A stretch of DNA of 64,000 bases from Proteiniphilum sp. UBA5384. Lineage in GTDB: Bacteria > Bacteroidota > Bacteroidia > Bacteroidales > Dysgonomonadaceae. How positions within the stretch are numbered: position 1 is the stretch's first letter; each line of letters opens with the position of its first letter. The stretch spans positions 40,270 through 104,269 of the forward strand of contig NZ_DHOS01000010.1 of the NCBI RefSeq assembly GCF_002410825.1, in the 5' to 3' direction. Both the position numbers and the translations under genes were made by a program. Under the pieces are notes generated by a model. It had not been told where the DNA came from. It searched no databases and was given only the letters and a program-made list of their open reading frames with translations. Positions 62,363 to 64,000 of this stretch are shown here, one piece after another.

Positions 62363-63871
62363 TTATCCTTTTTCATTGTTGGTATATTCATATTCATCAT
62401 CGGGTATCGGAAATACAAAAATCTCGTCTGATGGTGCTATTTCCTCTCCTGCTTTCACATAAATAGGATAAAACATCCGTTTGCACATCAGGAATATGCG
62501 CCCGTCTCCAATCATGTCTTTGCGCGCTTCCCGCACCAGGTATTCCTTTAACGTAACTTCCACATCCCCGATAGGAAGTGGCAACTCTTCGAGATTACGC
62601 GTTTTGCGCACGTCATTCAGGTATTGTAAGGCCAATGTATTGTCGATACCTATTTTTGATTCGCAGGCAATGTAATAGATCTCCGACATGCGCATAACCG
62701 GTATTTCGGGATCGTAAGCAGCTCTTAGCCCGGATTGCACCGGAGCTTCATGTAACTTCTGGAAGTTGTAAATATTTTCTGTCTTTTCGAACCAATATCT
62801 CAGTCGGTTATCGGTGCCTGCCCCATCGGGGGTACGTCCATAAATAGTGTTCAGGAGAGAGGAGTATTGGGTGTCTCCAATCGGAATGGAGAGATTGCTG
62901 TCTCCTTTTCCTTCCATATAGAAGAATTCGTTGGTCATATCATAGAGGTTGTTTACATAGATTGCCCCCAGCATTTCCATACTATAGGCGAAATTCCTGC
63001 TCGGATTGGTAGGCAGGTTATTCTCTTTGTTGATCAGCTGGATAATCCCGTTGGCCTCGGTTATCACTCTTTGTGCGTATTGATAGGCTTCATGAGGGTT
63101 TAACCGCAATTGCTCCAACCTCGCCAGAAGTCCCAATGTGCAGAAATAGTTGAGGCGTGAACCCCGGCGGTTCAACACTTCGTGATAGTCCAGCAATGAA
63201 GCGTTGGCGTCACCTCTCCTGCCGATATCAGTTCTTTTGACAGGATCGTCTTTCAGTAATTCCAACGCTTTCTGCAGGTCTTGTTCCGCAAAATTCAATA
63301 CTTCTTCTCCCGTATTAAAATCTTTCGAGGTCACATCAAATTCCGTCCGATAGGCAATTGCCTTCTTTTGCAGGTCAGCTTTTGTCCGGATGACAGCCCC
63401 GTACATTTCAAACAGTTCCAGATGTATAAAGGCCCTTAATGCATATGCTTCTCCCTCAATCAAGTCGGCATTTTCAATGTCTTCACGACTTCCGGGAAGA
63501 TAATGCAGTAAAGCATTACACTGGGTGATGGCCTGGTACATGTTACCCCAGATAGCATCGAAGATAGCAACCGAACTCTGATCCTTATAGTCATAGCTGT
63601 ATAACTTGTAATAAACATGGTTGGTGCTGGTGGAAATATCCCAGTAGTGTGCCAGAATATCGATTGCCCCATAAGAAAGATTTTTCCCGTATAAGTCAGA
63701 AGAAGAAAGAGTGTAGTAGATGCCGCCCAAGGCGGAGTTACATCCCCTGCTTGTTTTATAAAGTTCCTCGGCCTGGGTCTGCCCGTGAGGGGTGATATCG
63801 AGCCAGTCATTGCACGAAGTAGATAGAATGACCCCGCTGATCATTGTTAAGTATATCAATTTTTTCATCAT
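62363..63871 (-). CDS. RagB/SusD family lipoprotein (locus D)
   Basis: A 502-residue SusD homologue with lipobox ILSTSC (cysteine near residue 20) and NDWLDITPHGQTQAEELYKTSRGCNSALGGIYYTLSSSDLYGKN. Typical parts include EGEAYALRAFIHLELFEMYGAVI, IPVMRMSEIYYIACESKIG, YLNDVRKTRNL and the C-terminal MIGDGRIFLMCKRMFYPIYV...FVFPIPDDEYEY. It is a paralogue of the locus C SusD. It follows the SusC gene that runs off the window by 17 nt. Confidence 0.97.
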   Translation of the reverse strand: MMKKLIYLTMISGVILSTSCNDWLDITPHGQTQAEELYKTSRGCNSALGGIYYTLSSSDLYGKNLSYGAIDILAHYWDISTSTNHVYYKLYSYDYKDQSSVAIFDAIWGNMYQAITQCNALLHYLPGSREDIENADLIEGEAYALRAFIHLELFEMYGAVIRTKADLQKKAIAYRTEFDVTSKDFNTGEEVLNFAEQDLQKALELLKDDPVKRTDIGRRGDANASLLDYHEVLNRRGSRLNYFCTLGLLARLEQLRLNPHEAYQYAQRVITEANGIIQLINKENNLPTNPSRNFAYSMEMLGAIYVNNLYDMTNEFFYMEGKGDSNLSIPIGDTQYSSLLNTIYGRTPDGAGTDNRLRYWFEKTENIYNFQKLHEAPVQSGLRAAYDPEIPVMRMSEIYYIACESKIGIDNTLALQYLNDVRKTRNLEELPLPIGDVEVTLKEYLVREARKDMIGDGRIFLMCKRMFYPIYVKAGEEIAPSDEIFVFPIPDDEYEYTNNEKG

Positions 63872-63888
63872 AATTTCTATTTATTATT

Positions 63889-64000
63889 CTACAAACTGAT
63901 GTTTAACCCAAAGGTATAACTGCGTTGAAACGGATAATCCAAACCCCGTTCGGCTTTCACGGTGGACAAGTAGAACAGGTCATTGGCATAGAACGATAAC
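63889..64000 (-). CDS. SusC/RagA family transporter, C-terminal end only (locus D)
   Basis: The window ends within this gene. The visible 36 codons read LSFYANDLFYLSTVKAERGLDYPFQRSYTFGLNISL and stop at 63889-63891. They match the last barrel strands of a SusC: compare GYGEDLFQASSIKVERGLNYPYARKFSMAVTVRF in locus C. The close likeness to the locus C end supports these two loci being related. Confidence 0.9.
   Translation of the reverse strand, partial: LSFYANDLFYLSTVKAERGLDYPFQRSYTFGLNISL

Overview
The window looks like a chromosome segment of a Bacteroidota, most likely order Bacteroidales. The signs are four SusC/SusD (RagA/RagB) outer-membrane import systems, three ECF sigma factor/FecR anti-sigma pairs, many lipoproteins whose signal peptides end in a lipobox cysteine, OMP-type beta-barrels with N-terminal carboxypeptidase-like domains, and promoter boxes of the TTTG / TAnnTTTG type. 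I saw no rRNA, tRNA or CRISPR array. No classical glycoside hydrolase or polysaccharide lyase sits in any of the SusCD loci.

Layout. Locus A (17595 down to 70, minus strand): ECF sigma, FecR, an STN-type SusC, SusD, a metallophosphoesterase, an IPT/NHL lipoprotein, a second SusC without STN, a second SusD, a DUF1735-like lipoprotein and a Tat-exported Gfo/Idh/MocA oxidoreductase. A two-gene LysO lysine exporter on the opposite strand splits the sigma gene from its FecR partner, and a 59-codon remnant that looks like a DUF6377-type regulator lies just upstream. 18.2-20.0 kb holds a DUF4230 protein, a small membrane protein and a GNAT acetyltransferase. Locus B (20327-27504, plus strand) is a minimal ECF sigma, FecR, SusC, SusD set without enzymes.

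27.7-34.5 kb (minus strand) holds two OMP beta-barrel proteins, a thioredoxin-fold lipoprotein and a frameshifted gene for a small secreted cysteine-rich protein, with a run of hairpins between the last two. A 364-bp internally deleted IS with terminal inverted repeats and a 6-bp target duplication sits exactly at the lipoprotein/barrel junction. Removing it on paper restores a 4-nt stop/start overlap. This is the most unusual part of the window and the best candidate for an undescribed system, now apparently decaying.

Locus C (46458 down to 34729): ECF sigma, FecR, SusC, SusD, DUF4843 lipoprotein, PKD-like lipoprotein, TlpA-like thioredoxin and a two-motif retropepsin-like aspartic protease. 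This suggests peptide or protein capture rather than glycan use. Locus D (from beyond the right edge down to 60013) repeats the SusC, SusD, DUF4843, PKD-like order. Between C and D are housekeeping and stress genes: clpC, an AI-2E family permease, a DUF2007 protein, an SDR/S9-peptidase pair, a DUF192 protein, a BtuFCD-type ABC importer and groES-groEL. The groES/btuF-like intergenic region carries GG-N10-GC elements that look like sigma-54 promoters facing both ways.

Working together: each ECF/FecR pair should sense substrate through the STN domain of its SusC and switch on its import locus. Several start codons were moved to internal methionines where the signal peptide, a family N-terminus or a conserved start context demanded it.
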